Assembly: GCF_015832195.1 (NCBI RefSeq)
Contig: NC_052017.1
Coordinates: forward strand, 11,918,790-11,982,789
Length of the DNA stretch: 64,000 bases
Direction: 5' to 3'
Origin: Motacilla alba alba
Lineage: Eukaryota; Chordata; Aves; Passeriformes; Motacillidae
Position numbers and translations under genes: made by a program. Shown one piece after another: positions 26,330 to 38,577 of the stretch (the stretch's first letter is position 1; the number at the start of each line of letters is the position of its first letter). Below the pieces are notes generated by a model that worked only from the letters and a program-made list of their open reading frames with translations, did not search any database and was not told the DNA's origin.

Positions 26330-26535
26330 AAATCAAATCCAATTTGTGCTTGGTGGTTTTGGGAATAACATTTCTGTCAAGTTGTTGAGCAGTAATCATT
26401 AAAACATGGGAATAATCCACCTCCTAATTAAACAACAATAAACAATTGTCAATGGCACATAATTGTTAAAAGTCAACAAAGGAAGCATTAGTGTAAACAA
26501 AGATTAGACATAGTTCTTGAAAATGAGAATGGGGA
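26330..26535. promoter_or_regulatory. Candidate enhancer-like block (homeodomain, SOX and FOX motifs)
   Basis: Within about 200 bases: CAGTAATCATTAAAAC, CTCCTAATTAAACAAC, AACAATAAACAATTGTCAATGG and GTGTAAACAAAG. These are forms recognised by homeodomain (TAATTA), SOX (AACAAT, with the symmetrical ACAATTGT) and FOX (TAAACA/GTAAACA) proteins. The density and variety exceed that of flanking AT-rich DNA, and the block contains no simple repeat. This is the block I would test first as a conserved element, but the call rests on motifs alone. Confidence 0.33.
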
Positions 26536-26952
26536 TGTTATTTAATGCCTGACAGAACTGACTAGACGCAATATTTGCAACACTGGAGTAGCAAATACCT
26601 CCATCAATATCATTTAGATAGGAGAGAAGCTGAGTAGTCTGTTGATAATATAAGCAATATGTGGAATGTTTTGTCTCCCATCATTACTTACCCTTGGAAA
26701 TACTGTTACACTCCTTGTTACGTAGCTTGTTTGCCTGTAATTTTTCCATACCTCCTAGTCTTAGGACCACTCATATTCTCAAAAAACATTTTAGGCCAGA
26801 TCCATCTGTTTTACCAGCAGCTGTTTCAGAAGCCACACACTGGTTAGTTAGGAACTGAGATTAGTTCACCAGACCTTGAATCTCTCAGTTCAATTCCAGA
26901 TAAGCTCCTCAGCTGTAAGCAAGTCTGAGAACACATACACATCCAATAAAAT

Positions 26953-26973
26953 CACACACACACAGACACACAG
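26953..26973 (+). repeat. Short (CA)n microsatellite
   Basis: About ten CA units with one G interruption. Confidence 0.8.
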
Positions 26974-28525
26974 AGAAATCCAGATATGGATGTGTCAGGA
27001 GCTTTGGATCTGCAAAAATGTCCCTGTGCCTGACTTGTATATCTTTAATAATTAGGAACCTAAAATGTCTTGTTTCACTGCAACAGGGAAATAACCCAAA
27101 TTCCACAGATGCCTGTGAGCATAGGCACAGAGCTGAGTTGTAGGAGGGGAGAGTGAGGTAAGAAATTTCAGAACCCTTTGGTACTCCACTGTAATTTCTT
27201 GTGCTTGTAGCATTGATATGAGTTTATCTGCCATGTGCTTTGCTGGAAAATGACAGTCAGATAGTTTTCTTGTAAGACCTAAGGGAAGTCCAAATTTATC
27301 TCGTGGAAATTTGTCCCTGTGTCTGTACCCATCTAAGCCTGAATCTCTCAGGTCTTCATTCATATGAATGACTATTTATGTAATCCTGCAAATTCTGAGG
27401 TCACTTAATAGAGTGATAGTTGCACAAAATTCACACACAGAACATTTTCTTAACTCTCACCTGTGCAGGCTGGAGTTTTACTCTGCTAAATCCACAATCT
27501 GCACTGCAGAGTTTTCATGCTGAAAAATAGGCTTCTGTAAACAAATGTAAAATTGAGTCTTGCATTGCTTTATACTTCATAGCTCAATTACATGGTGAAC
27601 TAGACACTGGATATGCCAGCAAAAAAAAATTCCTTCTTTTTGAAAAATTTTCCTGGTAACACCCATCTCACTCATTGCAATAGCTTGGTTTCCTTCAGAT
27701 CTCTGGATTGTGAACAGGATGGAACAATTTTGAGGAATTAGGAAAAAAGCAGGTCATGAAAATATACACCATGTGTAAATCTAACAGTATTCTGGAAATC
27801 CTTAATACTTTAACAGACAACTTTTATTATTTTTTGTAACGTTACTGACTTAGCTATGAGTTAGTAGTAGTGAGTCTGACTCATCAGCTATTTTTTTTAA
27901 ACAACACCCATGGAGAAAAATCAAGCCAAACATGAGACAAAGGCTGGGATCTGTTTCTAAGAATATATACACACATTACATTCAGCTGCAGTTCTAGTCT
28001 GCAATATCTATAAAAACATACATTAAAACATCCAGGAAATAGAAGACATACAAGAAATTAGCAAGCATTGCAAACATGAGTTAAGGATGTTTTAGTGACT
28101 TCACATTTATGACTGATTTTGTCTGGCTCTTCCATTTCTGAAGTGTTGCTAATATTCTTCCTGATTTCCCCAGAAGGTAAACACAATAATTTGCTGCACT
28201 GCAGCCCACTTCAGATTCCAGGCAATCTGTCCAAAGGAGAGGTGGTGCAGTGGAAGCTGTTTTATGTCTTTATTGTTAAAGCTTTGTGTTTTGGTTAGCA
28301 TACCAATATTTCCAAGGACTCCACTGAGGACTCCATAACAGTGTCATTACCATGTTAGCTGAGGTCAGCTAATCTTGTTATAAGCATCATACATATCACA
28401 TGTATCATTCTGCAGAATTCCAAGTGGGAACATACACATTCATTTTCCATATGCTAGCCCCTATAACTGAGTTTAAGTAGTTTTTCATGTTTATTTTCTT
28501 AGGGGGCAATTATGGAGATATATGT

Positions 28526-28543
28526 TTATATATATATATATAT
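28526..28543. repeat. Short (TA)n microsatellite
   Basis: About nine TA units. Confidence 0.8.
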
Positions 28544-29171
28544 CTGTAGGTCTTTGATCAAGAAAAATCTATAGGGAAACCAAAATGATGGTATTAATGA
28601 TACAATAATTCCAGAATTGATATTTTAATGAAAGAAATTGAATTTTGTTTTACTTAGAAAAGCTTGAATAACCAACAATTTAAAGTCTGCAATCTGAGTT
28701 GACTGCTGATATGTAACAGATTAAAATTCAGGGCATTGCTGACCTATTGGAAAGCAGAGATTTTTAAACTGCTGCAGAAAAATTGTTTTTCAGTGGTGAA
28801 GGAAGCTAAAGGTCAAGGATTTGAAGAATTCACCTTATATGTTTGTGATATGTCTGCTCTTCCTGCATCAAACCAACAAAGATTCTCAGGTGTATCCTGT
28901 ATAATATTTAATTTATAAGGTCTTGATTAGGATCTCCTTTGAGGAATGGCTTTATACTCTAGCTCAACAGAGTTACTGTAAAATTGTTCTCCAGCAAGTG
29001 TAGGTGTGGCAGACCCTGGCCTAATGCCATTTCCAAATTCTGCACTTTCCCCTGAAAAAAAGTATTTTTTTCATTCCTCCCCTTCACATTCTTGCCTCCC
29101 CTTCCCACATGATATCTTGGAACTCTTCCAAGGATAGTTATATGCTTCTTTAGACACTTGGTGAAGGGCTG

Positions 29172-29186
29172 TTTTTTTTTTTTTTT
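29172..29186 (+). repeat. Poly(T) tract, 15 bases
   Basis: Run of 15 T followed by AATTAAAG. Confidence 0.85.
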
Positions 29187-29214
29187 AATTAAAGAATATA
29201 AAAATTTTTGATCT

Positions 29215-29400
29215 TTTTTATTTAGTCATTAGTTTCAATTAAGGAGATGTGAACCCGTTATCTAGAGATTAATTCAAGTGTATCATTGAAAGGGCAGCAG
29301 ATGTGATAATATGCAATAAGGTTAGAGACTTCATGGATATAATTCCCTGGTATAATGATTAGTGTAATCCACTAATGAATTAGTCTCGGCAATTTTTAGG
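29215..29400. promoter_or_regulatory. Candidate regulatory block with a palindromic TAATCC cluster
   Basis: At 29358-29376 the arms ATTAGTG and CACTAAT are exact reverse complements around TAATC, so the run holds ATTAG, TAATCC and CTAAT cores back to back, followed by GAATTAG. TAATCC is the site preferred by OTX/PITX/GSC-type (K50) homeodomains; ATTAG/CTAAT suits others. Additional cores lie at 29225-29240 and 29268-29275. Inference from motifs only. Confidence 0.3.
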
Positions 29401-29549
29401 AAGGTAAAATTTCAGGGGTGATTTTTTTTACTTTTCTTTCCAGTGAGTAGAAGCTTCTTTAACAAGTGCATGGAGGTATCCTAGTGTTCTGAAAGCCACT
29501 AAAAAATCCCTCATTGAGCCCTAGAGGAGAAGAGTCCCTGATCTAATTA

Positions 29550-29632
29550 GTGCTGCTTTGAGAGGGGGAATAGGATAATGTGACATACTGAGGGCCCTTC
29601 CAAAATTAATTATTCCATGATTCCATGATTTC
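29550..29632 (+). mobile_element. CR1 LINE, 3' terminal fragment
   Basis: The order CTTTGAGAGGGG ... GACATACTGAGGGCCCTTCCAA ... ATTATTCCATGATTCCATGATT matches the CR1 3' UTR, where GGTCCCTTCCAACC is followed by two or more copies of the ATTCTATG-type tail. The tail here is ATTCCATG twice. It is diverged and only the last 80 or so bases are convincing; the element may extend upstream toward 29510 in a form too degraded to see. Confidence 0.8.
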
Positions 29633-31075
29633 TGTGTAGGCAGATAACATGATTTTCCTAAGAAAAGCAGTGCATGAAATTCACTGCCTGATCCAAAACC
29701 CATGGAGATTGGTACACAAATACCTTGCAATTGAGTTTATGTGTCCTATTTTTGGCACCTCTTTCCCTTCTCTTACCAACTAAAATGAAATGAAGCTCAT
29801 TGAATTCTTTGGGTCAATATAAACAGCAGGACTCGACCTGGCCCAACTCACATTGAAAATGTTTGAGAGCATAATGTAAGCATGTGAAACCAGCAGTGCA
29901 CCACTTATTCTGAGGCAGCTTGGTCATATTCTCTGCATTAAGGAATGCAGACTTACCTGGTTGGTGGTTTGGAGCCTGAGGTTCTTTATACCATACTTCC
30001 TTCTGAGAAATCTGCATGCTCTTTGGGAAGCTGATCCCTGGAGATTTCACCCATTAGACCACAATCACCTGTATCATAAGAAAACACAGCTATTTTATTT
30101 TATTTTATTTTAATTTTCTTTTTTAAAATTTATTTTTTATTTTGCATGCTGAATGCAGTATTGACTAAAACCAGAACTGCATGAAGACTTCCAGAGTTGA
30201 TCACACATGAAATTGAGGAGCTCATGTACAGTCACACTCATTCGGGTTTGGACACAAAATGGGGCACATAAAATGCTCAAGTGACATTTGGTTATATAAA
30301 CTAAAAAAGGGAATATTTCTCATGGTATTGTAGACTATAGACATATATGAAAATATGTGTGTCTGTATTAGATTCAAATCCAAGTTCTGGAGGAAAGAAT
30401 AAATATTTTTATAGCTTAACTTTCTAATTATAATTCCAATATATCTTTCCTCTTGTAATGGCATTGGAATTCAATTCAATTGTCCAGACATAGGTATCTA
30501 ATGACTCCTGAGCTAATGTACAATTTATAAGACTCAGGGCTAGTAAATGTGACAAAGTATCTCCAGAATACACAAATTATTTTGAAGCGACAACTGGAAA
30601 CCAGAGAGGATATCTGGGATATCTAAAATGCCATGAAATATCTTATGAGGCAAACAGTCAGGTCCCTTTGAACAGCCTCTTCTGTGTCTCTCTGGTTTGG
30701 TCTAGACATTACACATCCTAATGGATTCACATCTAATCTTATTATCTAGCAGTTATCCTATGCTTCAAAATTCTTGTTAAAAGGGCATTATGAAAGGATT
30801 AAGTTAGGGGCTATAACCTTTAAGAAAGGGTTATTTTTTATATGGAAGGTTGGTTCTGGTTAACCTGAAGGGAAGCAATAGACCTGCAAAGAGCTTTAGA
30901 ATTTGGGACTGATGGAGTTGAAAACCTACTTTTTTTTTCTCAATTGAATCTTACACTTACCTCTTCCCATATCATCATTTCATAGGGAAAAAAAATCAAT
31001 TCAAGTTTATTTTTATAGAAAAAATTGTAATTTTTCTTTTTTCTTTTTCACCTTTCTCTGACACAGCCTCTAAAG
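29633..31075. other. Non-coding sequence, no gene seen
   Basis: No exon recognised. Short open frames of 69-80 codons on the minus strand (29521, 29814, 30222) have no recognisable features, and the first partly overlaps the CR1 tail. Confidence 0.55.
30091..30112 (+). repeat. Short (TATTT)n repeat
   Basis: About four copies of a five-base TATTT unit, continuing into T-rich sequence to about 30140. Confidence 0.75.
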
Positions 31076-31079
31076 TCAA

Positions 31080-31500
31080 TAAGAATGTTCCAATTGTTTG
31101 CTGCTGCAAACATTATTATAATTGACAATTTAGTTAGCATCCCTGACATTCTGCTGAAGATATTTGGGCCCTATAATATAAACACAGTTATTTTTTAAAG
31201 AACTTAAGAAATAACTAACACATTGAAAAATGCATTCATCCATGGGGATTAATCATCACCTGGATACTCTTAGTGTGGATATGTATAATAGATATTTTAC
31301 ATGGCATTTGATATTTCCATCAATGAACTAGAAATAAACATCAAATTACCATTGGCAAAATATGTCAACAACATAAATGTCAACCATGTAAGGACAAAAT
31401 GGTTGTCATATGCAACCCAAATTGCTTGTTTAGCCTAATCCTTTGAAATTAAATGTGATTTAATGCTTAATTGCTTAGCCAAATCCAGACTGTTGGGTCC
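31080..31500. promoter_or_regulatory. Possible conserved regulatory interval (weak)
   Basis: Mixed-complexity sequence with repeated homeodomain-like cores: ATTATAATTGACAATTTAG (near 31114), GGATTAATCATC (near 31245), and GATTTAATGCTTAATTGCTTAG (near 31456), plus a TTGTTTAG FOX-like core. No repeat or exon is seen. AT richness alone could explain this. Confidence 0.2.
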
Positions 31501-34500
31501 AATAGGAGGAATAATCTGTGAAATGTGGTACCTTGTGACATGAAGCCAGTCTACCTGTCTGAATTCTAAAACTGCAATTTAGCAACTTGTTAAAGACTCA
31601 CATTAACCATTTTGTTCAAGAGAAAAATACAGTTACAAAACATAATATTTAATTTTGAAATTGAAAAAAAAAGCCCATGAATATACAAAACCAGTATGAG
31701 CTAGTACAATGCAACTGCTAACACCATAGCTTGGCAAGGGTGCTAGAAGTAATATTGTTATTTACAAAAATCTATTATGAGACATTAAATGATAGTACAT
31801 GACCAGGACCTTTATAAGCTTATAAAAAAGAACATTGCATTATAAGTACATGACATTGGCTGTTAGGAGTCATCTTACTGATTCATTGATATTTCTCCCT
31901 ATAACACTTGATACTTTTCTTGGAGACCTCAATCAAAACACTGATCTCATATGAACCCAATTAACCCATAAAATCTAAGGGAATAAAAGCACTAGGCAGG
32001 AAAATTTCAGGGATTGCTGTTAAAATGAATTAAATGTGTTTGGGAACACAGACACTTAGAAACTACTTTGTCAGCTGCTTCCAAATGTGTCAGAAAGATC
32101 ACAGAGATCAGTCTGTAGAGATAAATTGTGTTGCAAAAAAATATTTGCATACAGTGAGAACAACCATGTGCAAATGAAGCTTCCCATGCCAAGAAATGTG
32201 TTCATGGAAATGAGAAGAAAGTAGATTAAAAAAATATTACACTATGAGTAAACCTTTCCATTAAGCTCCTCCTTCACGTACTATCCAAATTCAAATTGTC
32301 ACAATAAGAAATCCCCTCTGACTTTCTCTTTGAAATTATTCAGTGGCTTCACATGTGATTTTTTTCCCTTCACTTAAAAAGCACTACACATATATTTCAT
32401 TACTTCATTTGTATTTCACTTATAAAGAAAGCCAGGCACCCTCATTCTTTGGGTTTTTTTTTAGTGTATATGGAGCTAAAATTAGACATCTGCTGATGTA
32501 TTGATGAAGGAGCCATAAGAGATGATGTTGCCTTATTGTCCCTATGAGTATGTGTCACAAGATTACATGACAAAAGCAGGGCTGTGCATTGCCATAAGAA
32601 GGGTGAGTAACAGGCTGGCAAACCACAGACCTTTGCTGCCAGGTGAGGGGAGACTTCAGTCAGGTTCTTCTGGGATCTGTCCCAAAGCCTATTCAGCGTA
32701 ATTTGCTTCTTAATGACTGATGGAGCAGTCAGTACACTTGTGACACTGGAGGCTTACTCCAGCTGAGACTGGTTGTGGCTACTCCAGGGCCCATCCCAGA
32801 ATTAAAAACACTCCTCAAAAGCTGATAGTTTGGAAATTAAATAAGTGCTAGTCCTACCTAGAGATTTAATGCCAGGGAATGTAGCAACACAATTTCTTTC
32901 CCACACCAGCTCACCATAGTCCATTGTGGGCATTTGCTACAGCTATGAAACAAACTACATAAATTCAGCAATCTGGTGCAGGACACGAATCTTCCCTCCT
33001 TTCTTTAAGCAAAGATTCAAGATGAATTTTGAAAGGAAAAAGCAGGAATACTGGTTTTAAAATTTCAAGGATTTTAAGACTAGTATTGCTGAGCAATTAA
33101 TCTAAAAATCATTTTTTCAAATAGAGTCTGTGGAAGATATGGGAAGTACCACTACTTCAGGAAAAGATGTGCAGCATAGTACATTTCCAACAAACATGAG
33201 TCAATATAGTAATGTTATTGCAAATAGTGTGAATTTTATTTGGGCTTTGTTAATAAAAGTCTTACATATCAGAAAAGGAAGTAAATATTCAGCTTATTTT
33301 TGGAATCTAGGCTGTTTTCTGATTTCTGTGGACCCGAGGTTGAGAAACTTTATGCTCCTCCTCAAACTTCCTGAATTTCTTTCAGTGTTTCATGGTCTGA
33401 AATTATGTGGCTGCAGAACAGATGACAGTGCTACTGATTTAGAAGCTTTTTAGTTTTGCCAGTAGTCGTTTACTATTTTCAGTTCTGATTCAGACATGTA
33501 GAACTAAGAGAAACTGAGAAAAGAAAATATAGGAAACAAGTGTTTCACCTTCAAGTGTTCACCTTTGAATATTATATGTTGAAAATCATGGCAAGGGCTG
33601 AATTTCATATTGTATTTCCCTTCCCTTTAATCCCCCCCTGCCCCCCCATCTTTCGCCAGGTTACTTTCTCTATTTCTTATAAACCCCTACAGCTGCTTGG
33701 AAGCAGGCATTTTTTATTCCCCTCTCTCTTGTAGCAAAACTGTTGTAATCAAGATTTTAGAGTCATGAAAGCTGAACAGGGGAGTTCTAAACCTTAAACA
33801 CCAGATGTGAAAGGCCAGTACTGCAATCTATATAACCTTTCAAAACAGGCAGAAAAAGTTAATGAGTTACTCCACAAACACTGTTCACGATGTTTCGTTC
33901 CAGTCTCTTAACTATCAAAATCTCATGTTATTCATTTTCCCATGTCTGATCGTTTTACTGGAGTGCACTTGCTTTTGAAAGATTTCAGCCTCTAGCACTC
34001 TGTGTTCTCTTGTAGAAAAAAAAAAAATAAATATAGATTTGTCTTTTCTTCCCCCGAGGTTTCGCAGGTTTTTTTAAAAAATTTTATTTGGCACTTTATA
34101 ATTTATTACATTCCTTGCCTGCATGTACATGCACCTTGGCATTATGCTGCTTTATTGTGAAGACTGGGAACTCATGACAGAACAGGTTTACAAGGACTGG
34201 CAAGCATGCATTTGCACAGAATATCTCAACAGATATCTGGCACTTGCTATATATGGAAAAATTGCTAAAAACAACTTTGAGGAAAGAATCTGAAGAACTA
34301 CTTTCATTAGCTTCCAAAACAGATGTTCACATGTACATATATAGAAAGTGGGACAGCAGACAAACACATTGATTTGCCTGTAATGCTCTTTTGAACCTGG
34401 CATGTAGTAAAAGTAAAAATGTCACCTAACAAGATATCCATCTGCCTTGGTTTAGGCATCCAACACGGTAACTAAGTTACAAAGTGACTACGACAGTTAC

Positions 34501-34980
34501 TACACACTCTTTTAAATAGTCAATGGAGAGAAATACCATCTCCAGACAGCAATTCATCTCTTCCTGAGATAGGTGTCTAGAGCAGATCAGATAAACTGCC
34601 CTCTAGGGAAGCCTATGTCTCGTTACTGACTGCTAGGGGAATGGGAATAGCTTGAACTGGGATATCCAACTTCTAGGCTTCTGAAATGTGATGAATTTCA
34701 TTCTGATATAGCCAAAGAACTGACACAAAATCATTGGCCTGATAAAAAGAGGAAAAATATATCCAGCTAAATCCCACACAGTTTATACCCAAGAATATGA
34801 GTGAATGAAAATTCAAGAATATTAAAATTGCTTCAATCTGTTATCTGAATAATTTTCCATGATAATACTATGAGCTTTTCTCCTTTGTAATACATCTTTT
34901 ACAGGAAAATAAAAATTTACAACTCAGATAAGGTTTCCATATGAGAATAAAAAAGTCTGGAAAAGTATCACAGCAGTATT
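31501..34980. other. Non-coding sequence, no gene seen
   Basis: No supportable exon in 3.5 kb. A 107-codon plus-strand open frame (33130-33453) lacks any recognisable domain. Contains a C-run tract and a 12-13 base A run near 34016-34027. Confidence 0.55.
33632..33648 (+). repeat. Two adjacent C runs
   Basis: Two blocks of seven C separated by TG. Unusual in this AT-rich setting. Confidence 0.8.
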
Positions 34981-34984
34981 TAAT

Positions 34985-35040
34985 GCTTATAATAATTGCT
35001 ATTAGGTGTAATTAAGATGTCTAATTAAAGGTTAATGTTT
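34985..35040. promoter_or_regulatory. Short homeodomain-site cluster (weak)
   Basis: Within about 55 bases there are ATAATTGC, CTATTAGG, GTAATTAAG and CTAATTAAAGG, i.e. two full TAATTA sites spaced 15 bases apart plus two half-sites. Motif evidence only. Confidence 0.22.
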
Positions 35041-38000
35041 TAATATATATATGCATCTATTTAAAAGGCATCCAAGAGACGTAGGCATCAAGTAATGAAT
35101 TTTTATTTGGTTTAGATACGTAAGTGCTTCAGGCTTCCTTGAAAAAACTTCCTTATTAGTATACACAGTCATATGATCACACATCTTCAAATTCACCTCA
35201 TGCAGAACAGTCTCATTGTGTCTAAATGTTGACTGCAATGTTGCCATTCACATGAGAAGTAATCACAGGATCAAGACCAAGTGATATTTTTTTGGGAAAT
35301 GTTCTCTTCTTAGTCTGTATTTTCCTCCAGGAATTTCTGAAATTGTCTTGTATAGTGAAAAAAAAGAAGTTCCTGAAAAAGTGTTGGAAAGAAATGATCA
35401 GAAATAATAACAGATCCAAATAATAATTATGTATAAAAATTTTTAAGAGTTATTATTTCAAATGAAAACAAATGTTCAGAATGCTGAAATTTCTTCCAAT
35501 TTGAATAGTCAGAAATTTGATCAATTGTGCATCAGACATCTGGCAGTGGACCATTTCTTTAAACATTTTTGTGTGAATTTTGTTGAAACTGGGTAGACTT
35601 TCTTGAAAGAGGCAGCTTGGCATCATCCAGTTTTCTCAGAATATCACTTCACTCACTGGTTTAGCTGACCAACCATCTTTCCTGTGCCTCCACCTCCTGC
35701 TTTTAGTTTCTCCTGCTTGGTCACAGACCTAACCCATGGAATAATTTTTGTGAGTGTTTGAAGAATGCCTAACAGAAATACACCTGGATTGCTACTGGGA
35801 GCTTGAGTGGGCCCAGAGAGACAATTATGGGTCAAATGAGGAGCAGGAAAGGGAAGACCTGGGTAAAGGACATATCCCTTTAGATGTGTAGGGTGCAGGG
35901 GAGAGCAGAAAGATCAAAAATTGTGACTGGGAACTGCTGCGGACAGTGGAGAGAAAAGAGAACAGTGAAGATGTGTACTGAAAGGTGAATAGCTGGACAA
36001 AGGTGGTTCCTTTGTGGTTTACCTGCAAACAAAAATCTAGTTATGTTGCTGGAAAATGCTATCCTCTTTTTTTATAAGGCTGTTCAGCTTTCAGTCTCTC
36101 CAATACCAGCAAGACCTTTCTTAACACCGGCTGCACGAAGGGGGAACAATCTGTATCTGCCACAGAGGATTGAATCACCTCGGCTGCCATCCATGAAGTG
36201 GTATTTCTCAGTCAGACTTCTTTTGGCAAATTTACTTGTTTATACTGTGGATTAGCTCTTCTCAGTTATCTCCTTCATGTTTACAATTTCCAATTAGTTC
36301 AGTCATTCCTCTGGGGATTAATCAAATAATTTCTCTGCAGAATAGTAAACACCAGCCTCTAGAATAGTGCTTTCTTCCTCAGGTTGCATTTGAGCCCTCT
36401 AACACTGTGAAAAGAGTTTTAAGTTTACTGTAAAAGACATCATAATTTTCAAGGTATTAGAAAATCAGGCATTTATATGGAATTTAAACCAATACACACA
36501 ATATGTAGGTTATTTTGGCAATGGGATAAAATGAGAGGATATTATCTCAAATAGGAAGTCCATTATGGCTAAATCATAAAGTTTGTCTTCTAATTAAATC
36601 AAATCTTCTTTGGAGGCTGTTTATTAGAGACCATGAAACTTACTGAATGTCTCCTAATGGTTAATGAAGTAAATAAATGAGAAATGTAACTGATGAAGAA
36701 AGGTAAAATTGCTGGATTTAACTGTAGGACTTGATTACATTGAGCCCAAAAGCTCCATCTATTGTTTTTTCATTTTTCCTTTCCCATCCTTGAAGGGATG
36801 TGTTTTTCATTATTGATCTCCATTTCTGCCTTTTTGTGACTGTTTCCTAAGGTGTCAGTTCTTTTCACTGAATATTCCTGTCTCTCTCTTTAGTGAAAAG
36901 TAAAAAGCTTTTGTACTAACAGTTCATAAAACATGGTTGTTCTTTAGAAATTTTCTGAACTTCTTGCCTTTCTTCACTAGGATGATCCTACTGCTGAAGA
37001 TCAGAGGGAGCATATTTTAATACCAGATAAAGAAGCATGCAAATGTTAGCTTTTCTAGCCACTTAAGCATGGCTGGATAGAGCTGCAGATTCTAATAGTC
37101 ATTATGCACAAATAATAAATCCAGAGGTATTTACGTTGTATTTTTTTTACAGCATTCAAGACTGAATAATTTAAGAGAAAGCTTCTGCTGTCACATCTGG
37201 AGACTGAGGAGAACATGTAACTGTCTATAGGTTCTCTGAATGGAGACTGCACAGTACAATACCTATGAATATAGATTAATGCATGCATATGGATGGAAGA
37301 ATGATATTTTAGGCATATCTGAGAGTTAGAAAATTTCTCTATAATCTCCCTAGAATATCAGGGAAAGCTTAGGGAGATACGGGCCTTGCATATTGCTCAT
37401 TAGAAGTGATTGGCTGTATAAGGAACTGTAAACTCCCTTTCACAGTTTTTTAAGGCACAGATGAGCTCTTACAATTCCTCTCACATAAGGGTATTGCTAC
37501 ATAGTCAAAGAAATTGGGCAAGCTGATTTATAATCCTTACAGTCAGGTATCTGTTCCTCAGAGTTTGGTGTGTCGCTTGTTCTCGGATATTTGTTTGATG
37601 TATTTACTCTGTTGTAGCTTGGTAATGGGTAATTCCCATAATAGGCTGTCATATTTCTCCTGTAGGGCATGGAAGGATTCTGTCTCATTTGCAGTATTAT
37701 ATTTAACAGAAAAGAGTTCTCATATGTGTAGAGAAGAGTACTCACATGATCATGAGTTGTTCTTCTGGCTGCTCTGCTGAAGGAACTAAACCAGATTTCT
37801 TTAGCAGAATAAATTCATAAACATACTTTTTATTTTCTGCTTTTAGATAGCACTAAGTCCAGGTGGGTTTCTCTTAGAGTAAAGGCATTAAAAGCGTATC
37901 TGATTATTATGTGCTATTTGAATATAGAAAAGAAACAGCATGCATAGACCTTCCTTAAAAATCATTAAATCTGTTATAGAAGCAGCCAGAAGAGTTAACA

Positions 38001-38155
38001 AATTCTGCAGAATAGTGGTGGCTACAAATTTGTGTTCTTTCTCTTCCCAAGAAAAGCTTCTGTGAATAATATGGGAGATCTAACAGAAAACTAATAAGCA
38101 CTTCTATTATTAATTAAATCAGATTATATGTCTTGCCTGTGAACATATTTTAGAA
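35041..38155. other. Non-coding sequence, no gene seen
   Basis: No supportable exon. Overlapping frames of 60-90 codons on both strands at 35653-36255 and 37497-37780 have no recognisable features. Confidence 0.55.
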
Positions 38156-38464
38156 GTGACATTCCTGACTGATTTTTTTCAGAAATTAGAGGACCAGCAT
38201 GCCGGTAGAGGCTCAGCTGGGAGCTGGGAGATGTCTTCTCTGAGAGCAGCATCTTACCTCTGGAATACTGGTGTTCCAGCTGCGAGGTTTGCTGGGCGAG
38301 TGCCCAGAGGCATGGGCAGGCACTGCTCCCCTCAGCTGTGGTGCTCAGGGTGCTGCAGCTCCAGGTCTGGCTGGGCTGGGTGCCAGCACTGTGCTCCTAT
38401 GATCCCAGGAGACGTGCTGCTCTTCTCCTTCTGTCCTTTCTCCCCAGTCTTCATGGCAATGTAA
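38156..38464 (+). other. GC-rich patch with 102-codon ORF and splice-like edges; possible non-coding exon
   Basis: An AG after a T-rich tract (GATTTTTTTCAG, ending 38182) and a good donor (CAAT/GTAAGAG, GT at 38461-38462) bracket 278 bases of distinctly GC-rich sequence with several CpGs. One frame stays open across the block, but its stop codon overlaps the donor itself, which is not how an internal coding exon would look. The peptide is rich in Gly, Ser, Cys and Trp and matches no family I recognise. A lncRNA exon is possible; chance is at least as likely. Confidence 0.22.
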
Positions 38465-38515
38465 GAGTCCCCAGCTTAATGCGGGGACAGAGAAAATCCA
38501 AGGAGATCCCCTTGT

Positions 38516-38577
38516 TTCTTCTTCTTCTTCTTCTTCTTCTTCTTCTTCTTCTTCTTCTTCTTCTTCTTCTTCTTCTT
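38516..38577. repeat. (TTC)n trinucleotide microsatellite, about 20 copies
   Basis: About 62 uninterrupted bases of TTC/GAA repeat. The false frames read as poly-Leu (plus strand) and poly-Glu (minus strand). The tract is purine on one strand and pyrimidine on the other. Confidence 0.97.

Larger units (their letters stand above)
26536..29165. other. Non-coding sequence, no gene seen
   Basis: No supportable exon. A 103-codon minus-strand open frame (27052-27363) has no recognisable domain. Small microsatellites within are listed separately. Confidence 0.55.
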
